Below, piece by piece: positions 9,001-16,166 of a stretch of DNA of 27,148 nt (positions are counted from its first letter, which is position 1; each line of letters starts with the position of its first letter). The position numbers were made by a program, and so were the translations under genes. Origin of the DNA: VAZQ01 sp036522235 (GTDB taxonomy: Bacteria; Pseudomonadota; Alphaproteobacteria; Rhizobiales; Xanthobacteraceae); NCBI GenBank assembly GCA_036522235.1, contig DATDGG010000599.1, positions 1-27,148 of the forward strand. Reading direction: 5' to 3'. The notes beneath the pieces were generated by a model. That model was given only the letters and a program-made list of their open reading frames with translations, made no database searches and had not been told where the DNA came from.

Positions 9001-9188
9001 AGATCACGGTCGGGGCGCCCTCGACGCAGTGGTGGATCAGCCTGTCGACCGCGATCGTCTTCGGCCTCGGCTTCGCGACCATATTGACCTTGATCGTGAC
9101 CCCGGCCGCCCTGATGGCGATCGAGCAACTCGCCGCGCGCCGCAGGCGCTGGAGCACGGCGCTGCGCGCGCGGTTTGCGGGAGCTTGA
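6069..9188 (+). CDS. RND-family (HAE1-type) efflux permease
   Basis: This 1039-residue inner-membrane pump subunit is full length for the AcrB/MexB superfamily. It has a TM1 helix at about 12-31, a large periplasmic porter region, a TM2-TM6 block (about 335-485), a second periplasmic region, and the final TM block (about 850-1020). The proton-relay pair is Asp398-Asp399 in GMLVDDAI of TM4. At the TM10 position where AcrB has a lysine, this protein reads GVIVNNNIVLID, a substitution usual in the less studied HAE branches. It lies 31 bp after the adaptor gene and shares its promoter. It should export hydrophobic or toxic compounds using the proton gradient; the spectrum is unknown. The C terminus ends in a basic cluster (ARRRRW) facing the cytoplasm. 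Confidence 0.95.
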   Translation: MSKFIDYAIGHARLTIATLVFLLCAGMVAYVTIPKEAEPDVRVPIIYVQLSQRGISPEDSERLLLRPVETQLKSVGNVKEMRSTAFEGGGFVLLEFEAGFDSKSALADVRAKVDQAKHDLPKDVDEPQVLEVNLSLYPVLVVALSGDVPERTLLHIARIAKNAIEQAPGVLAAELRGARDEAVEIIAEPMLLKSYGVSLDQFITGFSSYNALIAAGALEGQTGRFAVKVPSLIEHPQDALKVPVVATAGAAVTLGDVAEIKPTFKDATSVTRVNGKPAMTIEVSKRTGANLIETVDAVKATVAALQKTWPEAVHVTFTQDKSKIIRQMLADLQNSVLTGVLLVAVVILFALGFRASLFIGIAIPASFLAGVLGLQVAGLTVNIVVLFSLILAVGMLVDDAIIVSEFAERRMAEGMEPKAAYSLAAKRMSGPVIAATATRVAAFSPLLFWPGVVGEFMKYLPITLIATLSASLAVALFFTPTLGALLGKAASAHEVRSSEVGRHTDGPYMRTVRLAIRHPGTTLALAAFLLVAVQMAYGKLGRGVEFFPAVEPDYGLVIVHGRGNLSLDEKNRVIGEIEERVLAFDSLKTVYSRIGEQPRGNGDITEDTIGVIQFEFADWRSRPPAHEIMDAIRAKTADLPGVLVEVTAPRAGPPTGKPIQLQIGALDPGVLPSVAKKVAAILAQRSDIRDLDDGLPLPGIDWRIEVNTAEAAKFGAGPGTVGTAVQLVTNGVKVTEFRPSDSDKSVDILVRFPSDRRSLDQIDELHVQTQSGYVPIGNFVARVPAPRVGYINRVGGYRVMTVSANVPEGVQTAKVQQGIAEELAKADLGSGVVWRLKGEDEERAKASAFLLKAFGTALFLIFAILLAQFNKFVSVALVLTAIVLSTIGVLLGLLIMGQPFGVVMTGIGVIANAGVIVNNNIVLIDTYDRLRRDGREATEAILETCRERARPVLLTATTAVLGVLPIAFGVNVEFLSREITVGAPSTQWWISLSTAIVFGLGFATILTLIVTPAALMAIEQLAARRRRWSTALRARFAGA

Positions 9189-9218
9189 GCGAAGCGGATT
9201 CAATCGCGATTGCGGGAG

Positions 9219-9440
9219 CCCCCTCACCCCACCCTCTCCTCACGCGAAACCGGGCTCACCCGATTTCGCTCACTTATGGTGCGCAAGTCGAGCAAGCTCG
9301 ACTTGCAATGGCGAGGGAGTGAAATGCTGTGGCTACCTGACCAACAAGCCTGATTTGTTGATGCGTTGGTGAACGATGGCTTCGCGGCTGGCGCCAGCGA
9401 GCTCCCTCGCCCCGAAGGCGAGAGGGTTGGGATGAGGGGG
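9219..9440. repeat. REP-like palindromic element, left of the paralogue array
   Basis: The element is bounded by imperfect inverted ends CCCCCTCACCCCACCCTCTC (from 9219) and its counterpart ending GGGATGAGGGGG at 9440. Inside are two hairpins: GCGAAACCGGG/CCCGATTTCGC (9244-9269, one mismatch) and a perfect 11-bp inverted repeat GCAAGTCGAGC/GCTCGACTTGC (9283-9306). Close to the right end, CTCGCCCCGAAGGCGAG forms a further hairpin. A related element with the same ends lies at 18533-18685. It fills the gap between the permease stop and the first paralogue and may terminate transcription from both sides. Confidence 0.7.
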
Positions 9441-9475
9441 TTACGAACTCTGTTGTTTTTGCGCGCGGCGTCCAC

Positions 9476-10435
9476 TCAGAAGTCCGGCTTGTCCGCGCGC
9501 GGGACGTCGGCCTCGTTCTTGTAATAATACTGAGCGCGGTTCTCGGCGCAGGCCACTTCCTGCAGCTGATTGCCGCCCGGCACGTAGGTCAGGGTCGCGG
9601 TCCAGGGCGTGGTGAAGGCGCCTTCGTCCTCGATCGTCAGATGCAGCTGCAGGAACCTGCCGCGGTGGCGGCTGAAGACGTCGCCGGCGAACAGCCAATT
9701 CTCCTTTATGTTCCGCGCGACTGCGTCCTTCACGTCGTCATAGTCGCGCAGCCGATAGCGTTCGACCACATGCAGTGACTTTGTATAGGGCGTGCCGAAC
9801 AGATCGATCATCGCATAGGGCCGGTCGGTCCGCACGCCGATGGTGTCGATCACCAGCGTGTCGCCCTCATAGTGGCCGACCGAGTCCCCGTACCAGGACG
9901 GCGTCACCGGCGTCGGATGCGGCTGGTCCAGGCGCACGCGGCGCACTTCATGATCCTCGACGTAGAGGAACGTGATCTTGTCCGACTGCTGAATTATCTC
10001 CATCTGATTGTGCTTGAAGATGAACGGCCCCGGCCGGGGCCAACACTGGTTCGAAGGATTCGGATAGGTGATGCCGGCAATCGATATCTGGCCGAACTTC
10101 TTCACCACTTCCGCCGCCCAGGGCTGCAGGATCGGATTGGTGTAGTCGCCGACCAGCTGGTCGTAGTTGCTCACGCCGACCGGGCCCGGAGGCGATGCCG
10201 CCGAGCCGGAAGAGCCGGCGGGCCGCTGCTCCCCGCGCGACCGGTTCGTCACCGGGCCGGGACCCGACGCCGGCGGCTCGAACCAAGGAAGCGCCGGATG
10301 ACTCCATACCCGGGAAAATTCCGGGATCGTTGCAGCGCCGTGCGCGACCACCGGCGTCACCGTTTGCGCCAAAGCGGGCGCTGCAGCCACCGTCGCGAAT
10401 GTTACGAATAGAAGGAAAGCCTGCCGCTTGTTCAT
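9476..10435 (-). CDS. Paralogue A: secreted two-cysteine GHYEGDTL-family protein
   Basis: This 319-residue exported protein of unknown function has a signal peptide of about 24 residues (cleavage after ALAQ). A low-complexity Gly/Pro/Ser linker (60-90) precedes the conserved body. Landmarks in order: NPILQPWA (100-107), Cys131 in QCWP, EVRRVRL (163-169), the core WYGDSVGHYEGDTLVIDT (181-198), FGTPYTKSLHVVERY (213-227), Cys296 in ACAE, and the C-terminal KPDF. The mature protein contains only these two cysteines, so a disulfide is likely. ATG 10435 is preferred to the ATG 6 bp upstream because GAAGGGAG then has normal spacing. It is the most downstream of four - strand copies and resembles paralogue F more than its neighbours B-D. 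I know of no demonstrated function for this family. Confidence 0.85.
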   Translation of the reverse strand: MNKRQAFLLFVTFATVAAAPALAQTVTPVVAHGAATIPEFSRVWSHPALPWFEPPASGPGPVTNRSRGEQRPAGSSGSAASPPGPVGVSNYDQLVGDYTNPILQPWAAEVVKKFGQISIAGITYPNPSNQCWPRPGPFIFKHNQMEIIQQSDKITFLYVEDHEVRRVRLDQPHPTPVTPSWYGDSVGHYEGDTLVIDTIGVRTDRPYAMIDLFGTPYTKSLHVVERYRLRDYDDVKDAVARNIKENWLFAGDVFSRHRGRFLQLHLTIEDEGAFTTPWTATLTYVPGGNQLQEVACAENRAQYYYKNEADVPRADKPDF

Positions 10436-10480
10436 GCGCATCTCCCTTCAAGAGGTCCCCGCCGTCTCCAATCCAAACAA

Positions 10481-11389
10481 TCAGAAGTCGGGCACGACCG
10501 CCTGCGGTAGGGGCTTGTGGGGCATGCCCATAAACGAGTTCGGATTCTCGGCGCAGATCGCCTCCGTCAGCGGCCCTTCCTCCGGGGTCGCCAACTGGGC
10601 GAGGGACCTCACGTTCTTGGCCGCTACCGCCTCGAAGCGGCGGAAGCGCTGGATGGCGTCCCAGGGCATCGTGAAGGCGCCCGGATCCTCGACGTGAACG
10701 TTCGCTTCCAGCGTCTCGCCGCCGTCGATCAGATGGAAGCGCTCGACCACGTGAAGTTGCTTGGTGTGCGGCGTGTCGAACCCGTCCACAAACGTCCTGT
10801 CATCGAGCGCGATCGTGTCGACGACAAGCGTATCGCCTTCGTAATGGCCTATGGAGTCGCCGTACCAGGATGTCTTGACATTATCAGCGTGCTTGTCCGC
10901 CAGGTAGATGCGGCGAACATCACTGAAGCTCGTCAATATCATCACCACTTCCTTCGGCCCCTGAACGATGTACATCGGCCTCGTCATCGGCTCGAGCAGG
11001 AAATGGGGAACGCCGATGGGCCAACAGCTGGCGTGCAGCGAGAAGACTTGCTTTCCTGACAGGACAAGCTCGTTGCGTTCGCGGATCTTGGCCCGCGCCC
11101 AGGGCTGAAGGATGGGATTGTCGAGATCGGCCACCGCAATGGCCGGCTGCCTTCCGGTGGCGCGGAATTCGTCGTTGGAAACGCCCGGATGCGCGCGGTC
11201 CGGCCGCACGGGTCCGGCACCGCTCGCCGGCGGAATGAACTGGCGAGAATATGCGAACCACCCGGCACTTGGATTGGGCGCGAAATCGGGTGGTGCGCCC
11301 TGAGCCATTGCCGAAAAGCTCAAGCTGCCGGCCAGGTAAACCACGCCGACGAAAATGCCTCTCGTGATGTTTCCTGCATGTCCGGACAT
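10481..11389 (-). CDS. Paralogue B: secreted two-cysteine GHYEGDTL-family protein
   Basis: This 302-residue protein has a 30-residue signal peptide ending AMAQ. It shares with C and D an N-terminal mature segment APPDFAPNPS followed by an aromatic patch and SGAGP. Landmarks: NPILQPWA (91-98), Cys122 in SCWP, the core WYGDSIGHYEGDTLVVDT (175-192), TPHTKQLHVVERF (206-218), Cys279 in CAEN, C-terminal VPDF. The two cysteines are the only ones in the protein. In the core neighbourhood it reads DTIALDD where C and D read DTIG-DD. A good Shine-Dalgarno (GGGAGG) precedes ATG 11389. It ends 45 bp before the start of paralogue A and begins 21 bp after the end of C, so A-C (perhaps A-D) are likely cotranscribed. 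Function unknown; position and export suggest a role in the periplasm. Confidence 0.85.
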   Translation of the reverse strand: MSGHAGNITRGIFVGVVYLAGSLSFSAMAQGAPPDFAPNPSAGWFAYSRQFIPPASGAGPVRPDRAHPGVSNDEFRATGRQPAIAVADLDNPILQPWARAKIRERNELVLSGKQVFSLHASCWPIGVPHFLLEPMTRPMYIVQGPKEVVMILTSFSDVRRIYLADKHADNVKTSWYGDSIGHYEGDTLVVDTIALDDRTFVDGFDTPHTKQLHVVERFHLIDGGETLEANVHVEDPGAFTMPWDAIQRFRRFEAVAAKNVRSLAQLATPEEGPLTEAICAENPNSFMGMPHKPLPQAVVPDF

Positions 11390-11410
11390 CGGGCCCTCCC
11401 GTTCGAAGCC

Positions 11411-12325
11411 TCAGAAATCGGGCACGCGCGCCTGCGGTATGGGCAGGGCGTCCCCGCCCGGAAAGAAGGAACTCGGGTTATCGGCGCAGACCATCTCGGC
11501 CAGCGGGCCTTCCGGTGCGCTCGCCAGCTGCGCAATGCGTTCGATCGGCATCTGGCGCACTGCCGCCTCATATTGCCGGAAGTGCTGGATGGCGTCCCAG
11601 GGCATCGTAAAGGCACCCGGGTCGTCGACGTGAACGTTGGCTTCCAGCACCTTGCCGGCCTCGATCAAGTGAAAGCGCTCGGTCACGTGAAGCTGCTTGG
11701 TGTGCGGCGTCCCGAATCCATCCACGATGGTCCTATCATCGATTCCGATCGTGTCGACGACGAGCGTATCGCCTTCGTAATGGCCGATGGATTCGCCATA
11801 CCAGGATGTCTTGACGTTCGGGGAATGGTTGTCCGTCAGGTAGATGTGGCGAATCTCCTGCTTGCTGGACAGGATCATCACCACTTCCTTCGGCCCCTGA
11901 ACGAAATACATCGCCTGGGTCATCGGCCTGAGCAGGAATGCGGGCACGCCAACCGGCCAGCAACTCGCCCATGGCGGATTGGCGGGCTTTCCGGAGAGGA
12001 CGCGTTCGTTGCGCTTGCGCACCACATCCCGCGCCCAGGGCTGGAGGATGGGATTGTTGAGATCGGCCAGCTGAGCCGTCGGCTGCCTCCCGGTCACACG
12101 GAACTCGTCATTCGAAACGTACGGATGCTCGGGGTCCTGCAGCACCGGGCCGGCACCGCTCGCCGGCGCGATGAACAAGCGGTTATAGGCGTACCATCCG
12201 ACACTTGGATTGGGCGCGAAATCGGGTGGTGCGCCCTGCGCCATCGCCGAAAAGCTCACGCTGCCGGCCAGGCAAACCGCGCAGGCGAGAACGCCTCTTG
12301 TGAAGCTTCCTGCATGCCTGGACAT
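11411..12325 (-). CDS. Paralogue C: secreted two-cysteine GHYEGDTL-family protein
   Basis: This 304-residue protein has a signal peptide (residues 1-30, ending AMAQ) whose hydrophobic core contains two cysteines that are lost on cleavage. The mature part again has exactly two: Cys122 (SCWP) and Cys280 (VCAD). Conserved blocks are NPILQPWA, WYGESIGHYEGDTLVVDT (about 175-192), GFGTPHTKQLHV and C-terminal VPDF. It aligns with paralogue D over the full 304 residues without a gap; I count 58 differences (about 81% identity). ATG 12325 was chosen over the upstream in-frame start at 12355 because AGGAGG lies 5 bp before it. The 27 bp before the start codon are nearly identical to those before D. This is a recent tandem duplicate of D. 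Function unknown. Confidence 0.86.
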   Translation of the reverse strand: MSRHAGSFTRGVLACAVCLAGSVSFSAMAQGAPPDFAPNPSVGWYAYNRLFIAPASGAGPVLQDPEHPYVSNDEFRVTGRQPTAQLADLNNPILQPWARDVVRKRNERVLSGKPANPPWASCWPVGVPAFLLRPMTQAMYFVQGPKEVVMILSSKQEIRHIYLTDNHSPNVKTSWYGESIGHYEGDTLVVDTIGIDDRTIVDGFGTPHTKQLHVTERFHLIEAGKVLEANVHVDDPGAFTMPWDAIQHFRQYEAAVRQMPIERIAQLASAPEGPLAEMVCADNPSSFFPGGDALPIPQARVPDF

Positions 12326-12363
12326 CGGATCCTCCTCTGCGACGCAGTTAGCCAAGATCCGTC

Positions 12364-12420
12364 GCTCGCGATCAGCTCGGCATCATTTTGCCATAGCCAT
12401 CTTGTTGTTCAATCGCGAGC
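12364..12420 (-). other. 9-bp inverted repeat between paralogues D and C
   Basis: GCTCGCGAT (12364-12372) and ATCGCGAGC (12412-12420) are perfect arms separated by 39 bp, starting 2 bp after the stop codon of paralogue D. The long loop and the lack of a T-run argue against a strong terminator. It could fold into a 3' structure that protects or ends the D transcript. Confidence 0.35.
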
Positions 12421-12422
12421 CT

Positions 12423-13337
12423 TTAGAAATCGGGCGCGACCGCCTTCGGTACGGGCAGAGCTTCGATGCCCGGAAAAAAGGAGTTCGGATTGTCGGCGCA
12501 GCTCATCTCCGTCAGTGGGCCTTCCGGCGCGCTCGCCAACTGCGCAAGGCGTTCGATCGGTACCTTGCGCACTGCCGCCTCAAATTGCCGGAAGCGCTGG
12601 ATGGCGTCCCAGGGCATCGTAAAGGCACCCGGATCCTCGACGTGAACGTTCGCTTCCAGCACGTTACCGTCCTCGATCAGGTGAAAGCGCTCGATGACGT
12701 GAAGCTGCGTGGTGTGCGGCGTTCCGAACCCGTCTACAGACGTCCTGTCATCGAGTCCTATGGTGTCGACGACGAGCGTATCCCCTTCATAACGGCCGAT
12801 GGATTCGCCGTACCAGGAAATCTTCGCGTTCGCGGAATGCTTGTCCGCCAGGTGGATGTGGCGAACGTCACTGAAGCTCGACAATATCATCACGACTTCC
12901 TTCGGCCCTTGCACGAAATACATCGGCTGGGTCATGGGCGAGAGCAGGAAGCCGGTAACGCCCTTCGGCCAGCAGCTCGCGGTCGGGGAGATCACGACCT
13001 TTCCGGAGAGGACAACCTCGTTGTGCTTGCGGACCACTTCCCGCGCCCAGGGCTGCAGGATGGGATTGTTGAGATCAGCCACGCGCTCGGTCGGCTGCCT
13101 TCCGGTCACGCGGAACTCGTCATTCGAAACGTACGGACGCGCAGGGTCCTGCCGCAAGGGGCCGGCACCGCTCGGTGGTGGGATGAACAAGCGGTTATAG
13201 GCGTACCACCCGACACTCGGATTGGGCGCGAAATCGGGTGGCGCGCCCTGCGCCATCGCCGCAAAGCTCACGCTGCCGGCCAGGCAAACCGCGCAGCCGA
13301 GAACGCCTCTTGTGAAGTTTCCTGCGTGGCTGGACAT
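12423..13337 (-). CDS. Paralogue D: secreted two-cysteine GHYEGDTL-family protein
   Basis: This 304-residue protein has a signal peptide of 30 residues ending AMAQ. The conserved blocks are as in C: NPILQPWA (91-98), Cys122 (SCWP), WYGESIGRYEGDTLVVDT with Arg replacing the usual His, FGTPHTTQLHV, Cys280 (SCAD), C-terminal APDF. The differences from C gather in three patches, around residues 61-70, 111-130 and 156-170. Those are the best candidates for surface that changes specificity. ATG 13337, with AGGAGG 5 bp upstream, was chosen over the open frame extending to 13427. It is the first of the four - strand copies and follows the DUF6152 gene by 132 bp on the same strand. Function unknown. 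Confidence 0.86.
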   Translation of the reverse strand: MSSHAGNFTRGVLGCAVCLAGSVSFAAMAQGAPPDFAPNPSVGWYAYNRLFIPPPSGAGPLRQDPARPYVSNDEFRVTGRQPTERVADLNNPILQPWAREVVRKHNEVVLSGKVVISPTASCWPKGVTGFLLSPMTQPMYFVQGPKEVVMILSSFSDVRHIHLADKHSANAKISWYGESIGRYEGDTLVVDTIGLDDRTSVDGFGTPHTTQLHVIERFHLIEDGNVLEANVHVEDPGAFTMPWDAIQRFRQFEAAVRKVPIERLAQLASAPEGPLTEMSCADNPNSFFPGIEALPVPKAVAPDF

Positions 13338-13469
13338 CGGAACCTCCTCTGCGACACAGTTAGCGGCGAGGCTGCGAATGCCCTCTCCCGCGGGAACGAG
13401 AAGACTTTCGGGAAAGGGCGAAATCATATACGCCGCGCCGGCTGCACCTGCGGCTCGCGAGATCGTGAC

Positions 13470-13880
13470 TTACGGCGCGCGCCCCGGACCCTCGTTGACC
13501 GGCTCGATCGCGGGATTACCCAACTGCGATCCGTCCGGAAGCGTGACCGCCAGGAACTGGCCGCCATGGGCTCCGTCCTTGAGCGGATGCATGATCACCG
13601 AGATGCTCATCCCGGGCGTGAGGGTCTTGGGGACCCAGCCCTGCCGCGCCAAACCGCTGGGCCCACCCATTTCGATCGACCATTGGTCGAGCTGACCATC
13701 GCTATTGGTCACCATCAAGTGGATCCAGGCGTGAGGATTGGTCCACTGGAATTCCTTGACGGTGCCCGCCACGGTCGTCCGCTTGCTGGCGTCGAACATG
13801 GCAAAGGAATGATGGGCGAAGGCAGGGATCGCATACATGGCAACGGCGATGCCGGCGAGGCCGAGTGCTTTGAATTTCAT
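13470..13880 (-). CDS. DUF6152-type small secreted protein
   Basis: This 136-residue protein has a signal peptide (MKFKALGLAGIAVAMYAIPA, cleavage after AFA). The mature part begins HHSFAMFD, then GTVKEFQWTNPHAWIHL and a GGPSGL segment. I recognise this as the DUF6152 pattern, a small exported domain of unknown function found in soil proteobacteria and acidobacteria. The mature N-terminal His-His and the NPH motif could bind a metal, but this is speculation. ATG 13880 with AGGAGG upstream is clear; the frame upstream to 13976 has no protein character. It sits between paralogue D (same strand, downstream) and divergently placed paralogue E. It is the only gene inside the array not of the two-cysteine family, so its product is a candidate partner. 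Confidence 0.85.
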   Translation of the reverse strand: MKFKALGLAGIAVAMYAIPAFAHHSFAMFDASKRTTVAGTVKEFQWTNPHAWIHLMVTNSDGQLDQWSIEMGGPSGLARQGWVPKTLTPGMSISVIMHPLKDGAHGGQFLAVTLPDGSQLGNPAIEPVNEGPGRAP

Positions 13881-14209
13881 GGGCGCCTCCTGCTTGTGCT
13901 TCGAGCCTAGTTTCCAGCGTGGGTTTCTCCGCCCGTCTGCATCGGCGAGGATCCACCGCCGAACCACCATCCTCATCGCAAGCGGAAGAATGTCAATCGG
14001 CTTGCCGAACGGCCAACTCGATCGGTATCCGCGGGAGCCCGGCTTTCGCAGTGCCGCATAATGCGGTAGCAGAGTTTTTTTCCCGGTCGGAGGATGCTAA
14101 CCTTGCCAACGGGACGGCGAGGCCATTTCCTTTTCGATTTGGCCGTTGTCGAGCTTCGTGCTCAAGAAGTGGTTGGGAGGATCTCGTTCAGTTGGGAGGA
14201 GTCTCGCTT
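13881..14209. other. 329-bp divergent intergenic region inside the array
   Basis: This should hold the promoters of the leftward DUF6152/D-A genes and of rightward paralogue E. I cannot assign a convincing -35/-10 pair. Two structures are visible. One is an inverted repeat CCGCA-TAA-TGCGG (14054-14066), followed after 9 bp by a run of seven T (14076-14082). The other is a duplicated leader, GTTGGGAGGA at 14172-14181 and again at 14191-14200, each followed by (G)TCTCG. The second copy is the probable ribosome binding site of paralogue E. No small gene is supported. Confidence 0.4.
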
Positions 14210-14947
14210 ATGCGCAATTTTCGGCTTTGTGCTCGCGCCGGCTCGGTCTTGGCGACTGTGGCCGCCGCATCAGTCCTATCGACATCAGTTGGCCGGGCCG
14301 ACGAAGCGCCGGATATTTCCGGAACCTATTGGGCAACTCAATACAACGCCAAAATCCAGATCGTCGGCGGAGGCGATCTGCCGCTCAGCGCGGCCGGCAA
14401 GGCCGCTTATGACAAGAACATCACGGGTCTGAAGGGCGGCTCGATCACGGACGCCGCCCGCACGTACTGCGTGCCCGACGGTCTGCCACGCGTCCTGGCC
14501 ACGCCCTATCCTTTCGAGATCATCAATGCTCCGCGCGGCCAGATCACGATAATCTACGAGCTCAATCACCAAGTCCGCCCGATCGCGATGGACAAGCCGC
14601 TGCCGAGCGACAAGGAGCTGATTCCGTATCCCTATTACAACGGTCATTCCGTCGGTCATTTCGAAGGCGACACCTTGGTGATCGAGGCGGCCGGCTTCAA
14701 CGAGAAGACTTTCATCGACGCCACCGGCGCGCCGCACACGGACGAGATGCACACGCTCGAGCGCGTCCGCAAGATCAGCGCGACACAGCTCGAGGACGTC
14801 ATCACCATTCACGATCCGCAATACTATACGCGCGATTGGCAGGCGCGCTTTGTCTACAATCTGCGCAATGATGTACGGCTGGAGGATTACGTCTGCGGCG
14901 AACCGCATCGCGACCTGACCTCCGTGGCCGGCGTGCGGCGTCCATAA
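14210..14947 (+). CDS. Paralogue E: short divergent two-cysteine family member
   Basis: This 245-residue protein is the shortest and most divergent member. It has a signal peptide of 30 residues (cleavage near GRA-DE). It lacks the NPILQPWA block and instead has LPLSAAGKAAYDKN (57-70), as seen in the wider family. The core is GHSVGHFEGDTLVIEAAGFN (145-164), followed by APHTDEMHTLERV (174-186). Cys87 (YCVPD) and Cys229 (VCGE) sit at the same two places as in the other copies; the only other cysteine is in the signal peptide. It ends RRP rather than Asp-Phe. The open frame starts at 13919, but ATG 14210 with GGAGGA 9 bp upstream begins the signal peptide. On the + strand it is probably cotranscribed with F, 239 bp downstream. 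Function unknown. Confidence 0.84.
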   Translation: MRNFRLCARAGSVLATVAAASVLSTSVGRADEAPDISGTYWATQYNAKIQIVGGGDLPLSAAGKAAYDKNITGLKGGSITDAARTYCVPDGLPRVLATPYPFEIINAPRGQITIIYELNHQVRPIAMDKPLPSDKELIPYPYYNGHSVGHFEGDTLVIEAAGFNEKTFIDATGAPHTDEMHTLERVRKISATQLEDVITIHDPQYYTRDWQARFVYNLRNDVRLEDYVCGEPHRDLTSVAGVRRP

Positions 14948-15186
14948 AGGAGAAGCGCACGGTAAAGCTCAGAAGGAGCAAATGTTACCGCTCTACCTCC
15001 AACAAGAGACGTCCGACGGCGCGGTCGGTACTCCGGTTCGGTGCCAGCCCATCGCAGCCTCTGTCAGCGGCACGGAACTTGGTGTAGTTTTGTTGCTGCC
15101 GGAAGATGTCGAGTTCCCTCAGCGACGTCGGTGCCGTCGGCGGGCACAATTTCAGTCTGAAGATGGTTTCGTAGTAGGAGGTTGCC

Positions 15187-16125
15187 ATGACGGCGCACCG
15201 GAATTTCCTTTTGCTGGTGACATTGGCGGCAGCGGCGGTTACGCCTGCAGTAGCGCAGACGACGCTGCCGGCCGTCGCGGCGGGCAGCACAGCTACGCCA
15301 GGCGCCGCCCCCATCCCGGATTTCTCCGGCATATGGGCCCATCTGACTTGGCCCGACGTCGAGCCGCCGCGCTCCGGTCCCGGGCCGGTGCGGAACCTGA
15401 CGCTCCGGAACGGCGCTCCCGACATCTACAAGTTGGTCGGCGACTACAAGAATCCGATCCTGAGGCCGCAAGCCGCCGCAGCCGTGAAGAGGCAAGGCGA
15501 GATCGAGTCGAGCGCCGGGCCGGCTGCGACCCCGAGCAATCAGTGTTGGCCCGGCGGGATGCCTTTCGTCCTGTCTTCGAATATCGGAATGCAGATGCTC
15601 CAGCGACGGGACGAAATCACCATCCTCTATACCAACGATCACGAAGTCCGCCGCGTGCGCATGAACCAGCCGCATCCGGCGCAGGTGACGCCGTCCTGGT
15701 ATGGCGATTCCGTCGGGCACTACGAAGGCGACACGCTGGTGATCGATACCGTGGGCGTCAAGATCGGGCCGTTTGCCATGCTCGACATGTACGGCACGCC
15801 GCACAGCCCGGCGCTGCACGTGGTGGAACACTATCGGCTGCTCGACTACGAAGCCGCGAAAGAGGCGCAGGAGCGCGGCCAGCGAGAACTGACCCGCTTC
15901 GGGCGAGATCCCGGCCTCGTCCCCAACCCCAACTACAAGGGCAAGGGGCTGCAACTTGAATTCACCGTCGAGGATGGCGGCGTCTTCACCGTGCCCTGGT
16001 CGGCGGCCGTCAGTTATCGGCGCCCGACCGGCGACTGGCCGGAAGTGGCCTGCGCCGAAAGCGCGGATGGATATTGGCCCGGAAGGCACGTCGCCGCGCC
16101 GACCGCGGACAAGTCGGATTTCTGA
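15187..16125 (+). CDS. Paralogue F: secreted two-cysteine GHYEGDTL-family protein
   Basis: This 312-residue protein has a signal peptide of about 24 residues (ending AVAQ). A Pro/Ala-rich stretch leads into IPDFSGIW. Landmarks: NPILRPQA (89-96), Cys120 in QCWP, DHEVRRVRM (151-159), the core WYGDSVGHYEGDTLVIDT (171-188), YGTPHSPALHVVEHY (202-216), Cys289 in ACAE, C-terminal KSDF. It has an inserted charged segment (about 225-250) absent from B-D and G. Shared details (PSNQCWP, PSWYGDSVGHYEGDTLVIDT, a long insert after the HVVE box) make it the closest relative of paralogue A, which lies on the opposite strand at the other end of the array. AGGAGG 6 bp before ATG 15187 fixes the start. Function unknown. 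Confidence 0.85.
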   Translation: MTAHRNFLLLVTLAAAAVTPAVAQTTLPAVAAGSTATPGAAPIPDFSGIWAHLTWPDVEPPRSGPGPVRNLTLRNGAPDIYKLVGDYKNPILRPQAAAAVKRQGEIESSAGPAATPSNQCWPGGMPFVLSSNIGMQMLQRRDEITILYTNDHEVRRVRMNQPHPAQVTPSWYGDSVGHYEGDTLVIDTVGVKIGPFAMLDMYGTPHSPALHVVEHYRLLDYEAAKEAQERGQRELTRFGRDPGLVPNPNYKGKGLQLEFTVEDGGVFTVPWSAAVSYRRPTGDWPEVACAESADGYWPGRHVAAPTADKSDF

Positions 16126-16166
16126 GAGTTGTCATTTCTGAAAGTTGCCATTTTTTGAAGGTTGTC

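Noticed and set aside
9244..9306. Two consecutive palindromes that could look like CRISPR repeats.
   Set aside because: They differ in sequence, there are no regular spacers and no cas genes. They are parts of one REP-like element.
12210..13910. A 566-codon + strand frame across paralogues C, D and DUF6152.
   Set aside because: It is an antisense shadow. The repeated pieces in it merely mirror the duplicated genes on the other strand.
14982..15959. A 325-codon + strand frame starting with a fine ribosome site (AAGGAGCAAATG).
   Set aside because: It overlaps most of paralogue F in another frame. Its translation turns into the Arg/Ala/Gly-rich string typical of a shadow frame, and paralogue F has clear family motifs.
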